Below are positions 13,081 through 32,285 of a DNA stretch of 64,000 nucleotides, one piece after another. The translations under genes were made by a program, and so were the position numbers. The notes below the pieces were generated by a model. That model was not told where the DNA came from and did not search any database. It saw only the letters and a program-made list of their open reading frames with translations. Origin of the DNA: Gordionus sp. m RMFG-2023 (taxonomy: Eukaryota > Nematomorpha > Gordioida > Chordodea > Parachordodidae); contig NC_088779.1 in NCBI RefSeq assembly GCF_954871325.1, positions 29,839,752-29,903,751 on the forward strand, in the 5' to 3' direction. The stretch's first letter is position 1, and each line of letters opens with the position of its first letter.

Positions 13081-13550
13081 TTCCACGTCAAATGAGCAAA
13101 AAAAATGAGATTTTCGGCCGACCCCCTACGATTTTTTTAAAATTTGGTAAGCAAAGAAAGGTCAATGTAACTAAGAAATAGCCAAAATTTTAGCCTCCTA
13201 ACATTTATATTTTTGAAGATATTAGGGTTCAAAGTGGCAAAAATGACGTATTTTTACCATTATCTGCCTTCATTCAATTAACCATATCTTAAAAACTACA
13301 TAATTGTAAATAACAAATTTAATATCAAAATTACGTACAAAGATTCTACTTTTAGATAAATAAAAATTTTTATTTCTTTTTTCAATTTCCGGTCATTTTA
13401 TTTAATATATAAGGACTAAAAACGATTTTTTGGAAATAATACGACCTTCAATTTTTTTAAAAAATTTAGTAGACATTATTAAACTCTTCCTTTATATTTA
13501 TAAAAAAAAATTGGTCTGGGACGCGGCCATCTTCATTCTCAAAATGGATA
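13081..13550 (+). repeat. Conserved block shared with 4.25-4.7 kb
   Basis: Begins near TTCCACGTCAAATGAGC and contains AAAATTTGGTAAGC and GATATTAGGGTTCAAAGTGG, aligned in order with 4261-4400. It lies outside the 3' end of transposase copy B and may be the sub-terminal part of that transposon. Confidence 0.5.
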
Positions 13551-13942
13551 AAAATGTTTAGAAAAGTGTATAAATATTTTCCCGAAAGGGGGCGTCTTTG
13601 TATAAAATTATATATTAATAAGTTTTTAATGGTTTTTCTTGAACTATTTGATATAATTAAAAGGATTATTCATCTTGTAAGTGAAAATAACAATAAATGG
13701 GGCTTTCATTCAATTATAGAAATTGTCTATCGATAAAAGAAATTCAATTTATTACTTTATTTATAATTTATTATAAAAATTTTTGCCCATATAACATATA
13801 TTTAATAAATATTAATAAAATATGTTCAATTAAGTTTCGAGTTCTTGAATATATGAATCAGAATCTTGTGCATTTCATATATGGCGCCCTAAATATTAAA
13901 AAAATTGATATAATTTAAATTTAAACTCACTTTTAAAAGATT

Positions 13943-15380
13943 CTAATTTTTCGGTAGCGCATGTACTTTCTTGTGACGACAATGTATAGTATAACTACGG
14001 CCAGTAGCATTTAACAGTGAAACTAATGTTAAGATATGACATTTGGGCAAGCAAAGAGTGTCGTCTATACTTGGAAATGTAAAGGAATTAGAAGGTCCGA
14101 TTGGGTGTAGAAACTTTATATATATTTCTTCCTGCTTTTGATTTTTCACTAAAACAAAGCTAACCACCAATTAGAATCATAAGGATACGTTAGGTATCCT
14201 GATATTTCTTCAATAATTACACTTTCATCATTATATGATAACTATTCTAAAGTACTTTCTATTGAATTGGAATACATTTTACTTTTAAATTATGTAGATC
14301 TGTTGGAATCAAGGTGTGTATTTTGTGTGTTCCAGGTATAGATCTAGTTTTTGAAAATCTTTCCCTGAGTAATATATCTTCGTAATCATTATTTATTTTG
14401 GTCATCTATTCAAAATATATTACATTAATATTTTCTTTAGCTAACTCGTACAATTCATATGATGTGTACTTTGAGTAAGGCCTTGTAAACTAGCTCTAGC
14501 GGCTAATCTTTTAACAGTGCCACCAATCCCATCACAAACACTTTTCCCGTGTGCTGTAGCAGGAAAATGCCATTTCGCCTGTACCCCGAAATCCATCTCA
14601 TGATAGCAAATATTAATAAAATTTTTACGATTTTTATACTGTGCAGCGGATCTACCGGAAAACAAAAAATTTTATTAATTAAAAAATTTAGCAATGTTTT
14701 TTTAAAGTTATGTACCTATTGTATTGTGTTGCAAAGATTCGAATATCATTACATAATTGAGGCAACAAATATTGGCAAAATTATCTTTATAATATAAAAC
14801 AAAAGGGTGAACAGTGGATTGAGCCCTGTTCCAATGATAATTTTGTACTTCATCCTAAAGTATAAATCTATAGTTTTCTTAAAAATCACAAAATTAAATA
14901 TTTCGTCTAAGTTCAATTTTAGATTGTTTTGATACAACGATTGTTGCGTTGAAATAAAAAAATGATAAAGATTCCAATTTTTTAAAAAAGGCATTGATAA
15001 ATTCACCTACTGGTTTGGTTATTGTTTCAAGAGTGGTTCTATCTACGGATAGCCATTGTTTGTATGTTATAAATTCGATATCCTTAGAACGAAACAATAT
15101 TTCTATTTGATCGCGTAAATGTGTTGACCCTAAACAATTATCACATTTGCCCATATAACTGGATGGTTGAGGCGAATTACAAATTATTAAGTGTAAAATA
15201 TGTTTGTATGTTTTAAAGGGCAACATATCATTGGTTAAATTTGATCCAATGATCATTAATTTAAATTTTGGTGGTAGCTGCAATCACATACATGTGTACC
15301 ACTACCTTCAACAAGTATACAATTTTTGGGCGAATGCTTGCGAATTTCGAAAAACCAATTTTAACATCAGGCCTCATTTC
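13943..15380 (-). pseudogene. Unclassified DDE-like transposase, copy B (decayed)
   Basis: Second copy of the 5.6-7.6 kb family. From the 5' side: HSPKNCILVEGSGTHVCDCS and YHQNL near 15360-15265; LMIIGSNLTND to TYKQWLSVDRTTLETITKPV (about 15260-15000); then SAAQYKNRKNFINICYHEMD and AKWHFPATAHGKSVCDGIGG with VKRLAARASLQ (14665-14480); and the C-terminal part with IKFLHPIGPSNSFTFPS and LPKCHILTLVSLLNATGR (14170-13943). The central DFSENY block is not readable between 14.7 and 14.9 kb. A frame change near 15260 and several gaps make it inactive. The conserved words differ enough from copy A to suggest old, independent insertions. Confidence 0.7.
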
Positions 15381-15691
15381 TTTAAAAAATATATAAATTT
15401 TATTTACATTTATTGGATCACGGGCCGGGTCGAGTTAATTTGATATCACCGATTGATACCAATACCTATAATTTACCCATACTGACTGATAACGAAACCA
15501 TTTACTATGGTATTTTAAGATGTAAATAATTTATTTTGCCGAATACACCATCTTATGGAAAAAAAATTTATATAAAAATATTTTATATATTTTTTTATAA
15601 ACTATAATTTTTGGGGTTTTTATTAAATTGTGGAAATTTCAACTAGTGGCACCCCCTTTAATGATGTAAAAAAAATAAAAGTGATATATGA
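15381..15691. other. Non-genic A/T-rich spacer
   Basis: Lies between transposase copy B and the 3' end of the KIAA0930 homologue. Apart from the A/T-rich 3'-flank nothing was recognised. Confidence 0.4.
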
Positions 15692-22868
<7,177 letters not shown>

Positions 22869-25800
22869 TTGTGAACATAATTTTGCAGCCATGAAGCATC
22901 GCACACCTTAATGAAATATTACAGCTGAAAATTAGTGAATGAAAGATTTAAAAATCTCTAAAAACTTTCCCGAATTTCGAAAATCTTAAAATTTTTATAT
23001 AAATAATAAAAAGAAGCAAATATTAAGTGAGCTAAATACCATTTTTGAATAAGTGATGACCATAAGACGAATCAAAAATATTTTTTAGTTGTAAGGAGCT
23101 CTGTCAGCGTTTTGTGAGTGGTTGTGGTAGAAGCAACTTGATTCCTATTTTTTAAAGGAGAGAAAGCGATTGGAATATAATTTTGGAAGCTAGGATAAAG
23201 CATAGCAAAAATAAATAATATTTATAAACCAAAATAATTCTGTAAAGCATTCAAATTTATAAGCATAACTCCGTAGCGTCACCAGGGAGGGGGAGCAGAG
23301 GGTCTATTCCCCTAAAAAAAATATACCCTATGTAATTTTGAATGTTAGCTAAAAAGATAAATTTAATAATGTTTTCTAAAAAAATAAGATAATTTTAATA
23401 ATGTTAGCATAAAAAATATATTAAAATCTCTCGCAACGCTGGCATGAACGGTTCTGCTAAGCTGCTTTAGATTTGCTTTAACTATAAAAATTAACAAATA
23501 AATAATTTATAATTAATACTGGAAGTAATAAATTGCTCACAGATTTTCCAGAAGTGAATCGAGTCCAAATATTTTTAGAAGAATAATTTCAGTTTGCAAA
23601 TTTTTAAACAGCTTTTAAGGCTCCAACTATGTCTCTCTGACCTTATTTGCTATATACCAATTTGATGGTCGCACAGAATATTTTTGAATTAGTGTGAAAA
23701 TGTGACATGAAAGATTAGCCCCGACGGGAACTAAAATACCCCCACTCATTTGACATAATATGTCATAGAAAAATAAAAAATTGTTAATATTTTTCCCGAT
23801 TTACTAAATTTAAGTATTTTGTTTAAATGAGTTGTTTCTATTCCTTTATAAACTCAAATTCTAAATGGCATGATTCTCTTATATATAACTAACAGGAGTA
23901 CATTGCTAGATGGACCCCCTCCTATAGACATAAGATTTTTAAAAAATTTAAAACTGTTAAATTTGAATCCCTTTTCGTCTTTATTGTTACAAAAATTTTA
24001 TATAGTTTTTAAAATAATTTATATTTTTTAATAGTCACATAAAGGAGGCTTAGTGAATTTTTTCCACTGTTTATATTTAGCCAATTAATTAACACTACAG
24101 ACATAAGATAGTCCAATCAAAGCTCATAAATGTTTAAATAGATATATAAAATTTTAAATAGGCAGAATGTTGTAATTTACTATGAAAGAAATAATAAATT
24201 GGAATATTTTTTATCAAGCTCTGATGTCCTATTGTTAATTAACCAATTTTTATTCCCTCTAAAATCTACCCTTACTCTCCTATTGGGTGAGATATTCATC
24301 CATCCATTATACTTTAACAATCCCATAATATTAATTATAAAAGTCTAATAATGAGCCCAATGACATATTATATGTCATTGAATGAGCCACCATTTATAAC
24401 CTAAATTGACTCTTGTTAATATATTATGTCATTGAATGAGCCACCATTTATAACCTAAATTGACTCTTGTTAATATATTCGGACTGATTTTATTTTTTTT
24501 TATTTCACATTATACTAACTTTATATTTACCATATGGATTATTTCTTTCACTTTATATAATATTAATTTAATAGTTTCATTTATTGATATTACTAAATTG
24601 AATTTTGTAAAGTATATATAGGCATAAACCTATTAGATTTAGTGAGTTGTATTTTTAAATTATAAAATCAAAATATTCATCTTGTTGTTTGTTATCTTAT
24701 TTTACTCTCCACAACTTTAGCAACCCTTTCAAGCCTCGGGATTATATTAAATCATTAGCGGCTGATAATCAATAGTTGGTGAAATTCAACTAGTTGTTAT
24801 TAGTTGTATTTTAAATATTAGCTATGGGCATGTATAATTTCAAACTCTGCTAAAATGTTATCTGTGAGTAAATGAGAAATTAATATTTATTAACTAATTT
24901 AATTATTTTACCAGTTATTTTTATCTTTAACATATAAATAGTGTTGATTGTAACTTTCCCCTACCAACCCCCCCCCCCCACTTTTGATTCTTACCCCCTT
25001 ACTCCTTCAACAATATTATGTGCAAATCACTCCTACACCCACCCCTCCCGTTTGTTGCTAAATATTACATACATAGGTAGTTTCAGAAATTACATATTTA
25101 AAAATATATTTTCAAAAAATCTTTAACTAGTGAAACATAAAATAGGACAGTTTCTCCAAAAAGAACCATAGTCTCGTCTAATAGATAACTTTGAAAGCGA
25201 GGGTAAAATGAATTGAATATAAAATTTTGTTTATATTTTAGTAATTCTTTCTTTATTAAAGAAATTGATCTAAAACCTAGATACCCGATATGGCGAAAGC
25301 AAATAAAAAAAATCAAATATTCTTAAAGGAATTTGATAAGTTTCTATTCCTAGTAAATAATTTTAAAGGGTTCTTAACTCTGGATACTTATATATTCATA
25401 AATATTAATGAATCTTCAATATCGAAATGCATAAAATATACAACTCATAGAAAACGAAGAAATGTTTATAAAAAATTTTTTAATTCATATTATTGTTTTC
25501 TATTAATTTGTATAGATATCGGTGTTATCAAATCTGTTACATTATTTTTAAAATATAATATAAATAAAGATTTATTCATATTCTTAATATAAAAAAAATT
25601 GATTTTTTTATGTATCATATTTTATGATAATATATAAAAATTGTAGCCCACCTCCCTCCAGCCGCGAAGTTAAAATATATTTATTAGGAGTATTTTATAC
25701 TCATGATTCAAACTTCAAAATAGGTTTTGATGAAAACTACAATCAATCTGTGCCATCCTTATTAGATTTTGACGCCGCTGAGCCATTATATTTCAATATT

Positions 25801-26256
25801 TTTGAAATACTAAGGATTATTATTTTAGTAACTATAAAAATAATAAGTTTCTCAATAAAACCAGAATGTGTTGCAAGATTTTGGTGGCGATTCGGTGTTC
25901 CAAGCATCGTCTACATGTCAGAAAATTTTTTGGCCCATCCAATATCTACTTCTATTCTCTTAAGAAAAAATTGTAGCCAACAGCAGCGATATTTGTCCTA
26001 CTATTATATAGTAAATCCATTATAATAATAAGTCAAAATTATCATAATAAATCATTATTTGCAACCCCTTACAAGAGCCTAATTAAAATTCATTATGACA
26101 TTTAAAATATACCAGGTAACATATAAGCTATTTCGTAATGTTTAAATTAGCGGTGGGCATGTTTACTAAAATCGTATTTCTGTATATAAATGATTTGAAA
26201 TTTGATTAAACTTTAAAATTGAAATAAATACCCTATAATAAATAAGAATCTTTTTA
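22869..26256. other. 3.4-kb gene-free stretch upstream of the KIAA0930 homologue
   Basis: Must include the KIAA0930 promoter, but no element is recognisable. 24374-24428 and 24429-24479 are tandem copies of a ~55-bp unit (TGTCATTGAATGAGCCACC to CTTGTTAATATATT). A poly-C run sits near 24969. A CGTAGCGTCACCAGG word near 23275 is like the ends of common transposons but no partner was found. A frame at 25624-26025 contains FWWRFGVPSIVYMSENF, faintly like a retroelement integrase; too weak to annotate separately. Confidence 0.45.
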
Positions 26257-26264
26257 CCAATCAC

Positions 26265-28632
26265 CAGTGGCCCCTATACTTTTTGAGCGAATGTAGCCGA
26301 ATACCCCCATGAAAAGTACCCTCTTGAAAAGTATCCCCCCCCCCTACGAAAAAATGATAATTATGACACCCATAAATTTCAAAAATAATTTTTATTGCAT
26401 CAATTTTTAATATATAATATAAATAAAATGCAAAAAATATAATTTTATAAATATTATTTTTAAATTAATAATTTAGATAAATTAGGGGAAGAGAAAGCGA
26501 AAGAATTTATAATTTCATCAGTATTTAATTGTTTAAATAAAAAATTTTCCATTGATAATATGGTTTAATTATTGAGAAAAGAATCTTTCATGGAACTGCG
26601 CAGTCTTGTTTTAATTAATTTAATTTTACTCATGACTCTTTCGGCAGTACATGAGATTGTGGGAATGGTTAATAAATATTTATATAAAATTCTTAAATTA
26701 GGGAAAGCAGAAAAATTTTAAAGTAAACGATAAGGTAAAATAAATGAATAGTTTATCCAATCTCGTAAGTCCCTGAATTATCATCATCATCAGAAGAAGC
26801 TAAATAATGTATTGGTAAAAATATTTTAATTAAATAAATTTGCAATTCTCAGAATCTGACAAATCTTTAGATTCTTGAACCTCTAGGTCATGAGTAAATT
26901 ACATTCCCCATTTTGGCCATCTTATAAATATTTCTAAACTTCAACATTTCTTCGAAAATTTGACTTGAATTTAAATTGTAAAATTCACCGATATCCTCGA
27001 TATCTTCTTTAATAATTGATTTTTCTGTCATTCCCTTTGGCGTAAAAAATGATGTTTGACGTAAAAATTTCATTGAATCATCATTAAATCTTTAGTTAAA
27101 CTGCATAATAATTAAATCGAGTGCAGCATAAAACACACCTATTTTAAAGCTAAAAAAAATTTCTATATTTAATGATGAAAGTATATATACCTCTCCTTTT
27201 TGGATTGTAATGTTTGAAGTCTAGAACTTTCAAAATCAAAAGGTAGATTTCTCTCCTTCATAAAATCTTGCGCCTTTGAAAAAACCTCCAAAAATTCAGT
27301 GTTATTATCTATTAGATTTAAAAATAATTAAGACAATTTATATTATACTTCTCAAATTAATCAAGCAATCTTTTGCCAATTGAATTTGATTTATTGCATA
27401 CCCTATATCCTTCGAAATGGTTTGCAATTTTGTACAGGCCAAACTTGTTATCAACAATATTTTATCCAAAACACAAAGTGATAAGATAAAATAAAATTTT
27501 TCTATTCTAAAGACTGTAGCACTAGCCATAGTGGAAGTGGCAGGATCTTTAGAATCCTTTAAATTTGTTAAAGCTGCCCTCAAGGCATCATAAAGTTGAA
27601 AAAAATTTACAATAGCTTTATACGATAGCCAGCTTCTAAATGAAAAAAACATTTAAAATTTAAATAAATAAGGAACTATTACCGAGTGGTATTCTTAACG
27701 CGTAGAAATCGTTGCGATTTTTTCAAATCATTACACTGAGATTTTTTGAGTACCTCATATCTTTTTACACCATTAAAATAGACATAAATCTCATCTAATA
27801 TTCCTAGAACATTTCGAAGTTTTTTAATTGATTGGCATAATTGAACAACGATTAAATATAATCGATGACAATAACACCAAATAAAAGCTGCCTTTGGCGC
27901 CTCTGCTCTAATCAAGGCTTGCACACCATTGATTCTTCCACTCATGTTTGAGGCGCTATCATAACTTTGCCCAACTAGATATTCAATGGGTAAATTCATC
28001 GAGCCAAGTTTGGATATTATATTATGCTTTATATCGAGACTGTGGTAATTCCCGTACAATATATGTCAATCAGTCTTTCAACAGGCTTCGGCGTCTCACT
28101 ATTTTCAACATATCTTACTATCAAAGCTATTGCTTCTGATTTCGAAACATCGTATGTGCCATCAACTATGATTGAAAAGCACCTGTTAAATGTAATCTCA
28201 TTTTGAATTTTTTTTATAACCATATTTTTCATGGTTTCAATGAGAATGTTTATGTTATTATATGATAATAGGTTTAAATATAATTTTGTTTTTAATCCCT
28301 TATTTTTTTTATCTTTTTTTCTTTCTTCATTTTGCTGTATATACATTTTTAGTATAGGTTCAGAATCTGCAATAAGCTTAATAAGGGCCATCATATTGCC
28401 TTCTTGTTGCCTGTTCCCCCAGAAGGCTTGGTTATGAGATATTAAATAAAATTTACTAAACATCGACCAAAATTTCCGTCAAAATATTAAATTAAATATT
28501 AAGTGGTGGGGGGGGGGTATTACATTTATAAACCAGAAAAAAATAAAATAAAAAAATTTAAAAAAAAAAGTACCCCCACTCAAATTTACTGAAGAAGTTG
28601 CTTAGGACCCCCCCCCGTTGTAGGGGCCCCTG
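26265..28632 (-). mobile_element. Complete hAT element with exact 8-bp target duplication
   Basis: CCAATCAC occurs immediately outside both ends (26257-26264 and 28633-28640). Inside are short inverted ends: CAGTGGCCCCTA on the left and CAGGGGCCCCTA read inward from the right, followed by C-rich or G-rich sub-terminal blocks. An 8-bp duplication and CAG.GG ends are typical of hAT transposons. The minus strand carries a hAT transposase gene, listed separately. The exact duplication implies a fairly recent insertion or little local decay. Confidence 0.93.
26480..28463 (-). pseudogene. hAT transposase (DUF4371 / ZMYM1-like), five exon pieces
   Basis: Minus strand: exon 1 from 28463 to 27683 (SHNQAFWGN, VDGTYDVSKSEAIALIVRYV, GQSYDSASNMSGRINGVQAL, WCYCHRLYLIVVQL); exon 2 27635-27349; exon 3 27308-27191 (FLEVFSKAQDFMKERNLPFD); exon 4 27149 to about 26888; then a C-terminal hAT dimerisation part near 26700-26480 (LTIPTISCTAERVMSKIKLI with SMENFLFKQLNTDEI). 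Introns of 47, 40 and 41 nt keep the frame. Exon 1 needs a frame change near 28045, and exon 4 has an in-frame TAA at 27092-27094; another stop lies in the C-terminal part. Only ~170 bp separate the first Met from the transposon end, so the usual N-terminal zinc finger is missing. Inactive as it stands. Confidence 0.85.
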
Positions 28633-28640
28633 CCAATCAC

Positions 28641-31600
28641 TATAGTTTTCTGTAAATGATGTTTATTTTTACCCCTATCCCATAACCTGTCCCCTATCAT
28701 TTTCAAAGATTTGGAAACAAATGACTCAAATCTGCTTCCCTCATGTAGCCGCCGAACTGTCCATAAATTGTTTTTAGACAGTTCCAACAAAAAATAAAAA
28801 ATAACTAAAATATTGATATTTTTCATTTTTAAATAATATTTTTTTAAAATTATAAAAATTATTTATAAATTTGACATGAATGCTGAATTCTTAATTATTA
28901 CAAAATATATAAGGTACCTTCCATCCTATGTTTTTTTTCCTCGAAAAGGTATCAAATAATAATCACAGCTTAATATTATAAGTTTCAGAAAATGTAGGCT
29001 ACATCTGTATTTTTCTGTTTTGGCTAAGCGTCATGTTTAGAAAAGGCCTTGGATAATTTTATAATTTTTTTTTGTTTTTCGTGTATAATTATGAAAATAA
29101 AAATGGCAGAATTAAAATATTAGTAATGTTAAATTTAAACTGAAATAAATTCGGAAAAGGTGTTAAAAATATTAACATGCTTTGAAAAGTATAGAAAAAA
29201 AAAATTAATGCTATCTAATTCAAGGTTTGATCTTTAATGAGCAAACAAGAAGGGCTAAAGACAGAGGCGTCGCTAGCCTTTACAATCTCAGGGGACTCAA
29301 CTAAAAAATTTTTATGGGGCTCTTTTTTAGTGGTAAGCGTGAATGGGCATGAATATTTTTATTGCCACCATGAGCGAAAAAATTAGGCCCCGCCCACCTC
29401 TAATAGAACTATAAATGTAGGTTTTTTTTTGGTATAAAATACAAGGATATGATAAATGGGATAAAGGCATGATCATACACAAAGATGGTGACATGATTTT
29501 CCAAGTAAAGACAGATAAGGGTATAGTAAGGAGTCACTTTTAAGAAAAAGAATATGTTATAATAGGTTTTTAAATCATGATATTAACTCTAAGAATTTTT
29601 TAAGGAGGGAAATGTGGACACGGATAAAAATATTGTAAACAAAAACATATTAACATCAATTTGTAGACCTATAAGAATCCCGCTTCTTAAAAGATTATGT
29701 AATTTAAAATATAAAAAAAAAATATTTAACACTAAAATGTTAATTAAGCATTAAAATATGATATATAATAATCTTATTGATTTATCATTCCAACATTCGA
29801 TTATTCAATTTATTCAATTCAATTTTATTCCATATATTATTCCGATAATTCATATATTCTAATATCCAATTCGATCAATTCTTATTATTCATATTTATTC
29901 ATAAAGGTGAGATGATGATAATAATTTTTAAAAATTGAACAAAGGAGTACGACAAGCAAGCTAACATGAAGAAATTAGGATTGATGAAAACAACTTACGA
30001 TAAGGATAACAAGCTAACGATTGGACAAGCCTACGTACAAACTCAAGAACGACTTGTACCAGTGGCGTAACAAAAGGGCTGTGCAGGGGCTCGAAAAATT
30101 TGAATATGAAGCAAAAAAATTTTTTTTATTGTTCCTTAATAACCCCTTGACCTAAAATTAAATTTTTTTAATTGCCCTTTTAACGATTTCTTTTATAATT
30201 CTATTGAGTAAAATATAGATATAATTTTATTATGTAAAAATTAATAAGACCCTCTAAATATTTATTAAATGAATACCATTTTAATTATTAGATTAGATTA
30301 ATACATATAAATTATATTTTCGCAATGTTAGCTTGCAATCAAATTCTGTGTTAAAAATATATCGATATCACTCACTAAATATTAATTTAACATTAACAGT
30401 TGAAGTTTAATTGACTTATTATTTAATATTAAATAACCCTAATTAAATAAATATAATCATTTATTAATTGAAAATTAACAAATTTAATATTGTATTTAGC
30501 AGAGTACAAAATTACCAATCAACTATATTATTGATTTTTAAATTTAATTATCTTGTCTCTTCCTAAAATTATCTTCAAGGTCCAAATCCAAATAAGTATA
30601 AGAGATTTATTTATAAAAAGTTAGTAGACATATAGTTTATAATCCTCTATAATATATAATTATTTATAAATATTAGGTAAAATGTCACTTTTACAGCCGT
30701 ATTTGACAGTTATATAATGTATTACAGTTAATAGTTTTAAAATTTTACTAATAAATGCTTTTGATAATAAATTTAAAACAATTTGCATTCATTTCTTATA
30801 AATATTATTAAAATTAAACATATTATTCATCCCACAAAGGATGCAATAAATTAGAGAATTTTTCTTCTCTTTTTCTACGTGTTTTAGGAAAGCTATTTTT
30901 TTATTCTTTGAAAAACTGTTTTGAGTTAAATTTTTAATACGAATATATTTTTGATATTATTACAAACTACTATTATTTTAAGATATAATATACCAACTAG
31001 AGGTGGTGCGACAATGATATATAAAATCTTAATTACTTTCATGATATCACTCTGGTTCTTATTTTATAGTTACAAAATGTTTCATTTGTACAAGGCTTCA
31101 ATATAGTTGCATAATTTCTTCTAAAGATTTTTAGTGTTTTTGTTTTATCAATTTATCTAACATAATAAATTCATATAGGTTATTATTGTGAGTGTCGTGG
31201 CTATAACTGCAAATTAACCAGCATCTATTATTCGTGTTTATCTTATTTAAGATTATTACTACAGCTGTTGAGTGCTTATAATTGCATAAACAATAATAGT
31301 CAACTGTGTAGTCGTTTATATATCATTAAAAATGGAAGATAATCTTTTAGAAATTTAATATCTCACAATAATTTTCTCGATTACTTATCTAGCTTCCATC
31401 ATGTCATTTAAGAGAATTATTGATTTAATTATTACGATTGAATTTCTTGGCATATGACTCTTATTATTATTTGAATTTATTACCGTTATTATGACTATTA
31501 TTCCTAAAACACGTGTGTTAGGAATCTCTCGTCGGCTTATGCTTAGTGAATTTGTGAACTTCTACCTGGGTTTCCTTTTCCAAGAAAGCGCGATCGCTAA

Positions 31601-32090
31601 ATGTACGGTATCTTCAAAAGCGATATTGTCGTCGGGCAATTTTTGAGATAAAAATGTCCCTTAAAAGTTTATCAAGCGATTTAAAATTACATGTAAGCAG
31701 ATACTTAATTTGATCGAAAAATTTAGTTTTTCTGCCTCTTATATAAAAAATTATTTCGATGCAGGAAAATACTAAAGATATCTTTAAATATTTCCTCCAA
31801 ACTATCAAGTAAAGTTATGTAATTAAATGCTCTCTAAATTATTCGGATAATGAAGGTTCTTAATATTAATTAGATTCTCGGTGCCTATGTACGCTAATAA
31901 ATCTTCTTTCAAAAAAAAAATATGATCCAAATATTATTTTTTTTTACTTTTAAAGATGAGTTATAAATTATATACAATGTTAACTTTCGATTTAAAGATT
32001 TCCAAAATATGGAATTGACTTTATGTTTCTTCCCTTTTTTTTAAGAACTATCTTCGAGTCTTCGTTAGGCATAGTTCAGTATCCTTCGTC
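28641..32090. other. Gene-poor stretch with scattered repeat ends
   Basis: AGAGGCGTCGCTAGCCTTTA (29264) and CAGTGGCGTAACAAAAGGG (30060) look like ends of non-autonomous DNA transposons, but I could not pair them. A purine run followed by TGTGGACACGG near 29600 could be the start of a solitary LTR of an old retroelement; no second LTR, so only a weak suggestion. One coding-like patch at 31.55-31.91 kb is listed separately. Confidence 0.4.
31550..31910 (-). other. Coding-like orphan patch, family not recognised
   Basis: Base composition rises and the minus strand has short, well-formed peptide stretches: EDLLAYIGTENLINIKNLHY (31903-31840), SLEEIFKDIFSIFLHRNNFL with YKRQKN (31803-31725), and KLPDDNIAFEDTVHLAIALS with WKRKPR (31647-31569). 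The last piece lies between an acceptor-like TTTTAAG|GG and a donor-like CCCAG|GTAGAAG. The pieces are in different frames with stops between. It could be exons of a host gene with micro-introns or a decayed gene. I cannot assign a family. Confidence 0.3.
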
Positions 32091-32092
32091 TT

Positions 32093-32285
32093 AGTGTTGT
32101 TAAACGGCTCAATTTAGGCAAGATTTTATCCAAAATGATATTTATTATGTAGGCCTCGATAATTTCGTTAATAGATGTCCAAACCTTTCTGGTATCTATG
32201 AGCAGAATTTTCGGGCTGGCATAATGTTTTTTGGCTAAAATGTTGGGTTAAGCGTATTTAAAAATCTAGCCGTTTAACAACACTA
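32093..32285. repeat. Foldback hairpin element, family F1, copy b (best preserved)
   Basis: Perfect 15-bp inverted ends AGTGTTGTTAAACGG / CCGTTTAACAACACT. The interior is near-palindromic: GGCTCAATTTAGGC and AAATGATATTTATTATGTAG on the left, then GGCTAAAATGTTGGGTTAAG on the right, with GCCTCGATAATTTCG and CAGAATTTTCGGGCT about the centre. Confidence 0.85.

Noticed and set aside
25290-25592. 100-codon plus-strand frame
   Set aside because: Lys/Asn/Ile/Phe-rich as expected of random A/T sequence; no motif.
25850-25990. Possible retroelement integrase fragment (RFGVPSIVYMSENF)
   Set aside because: Resemblance limited to a few residues; no other element parts nearby.
29590-29960. Possible solitary LTR after a purine run (TGTGGACACGG)
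   Set aside because: Only one copy, no matching partner, end not definable.
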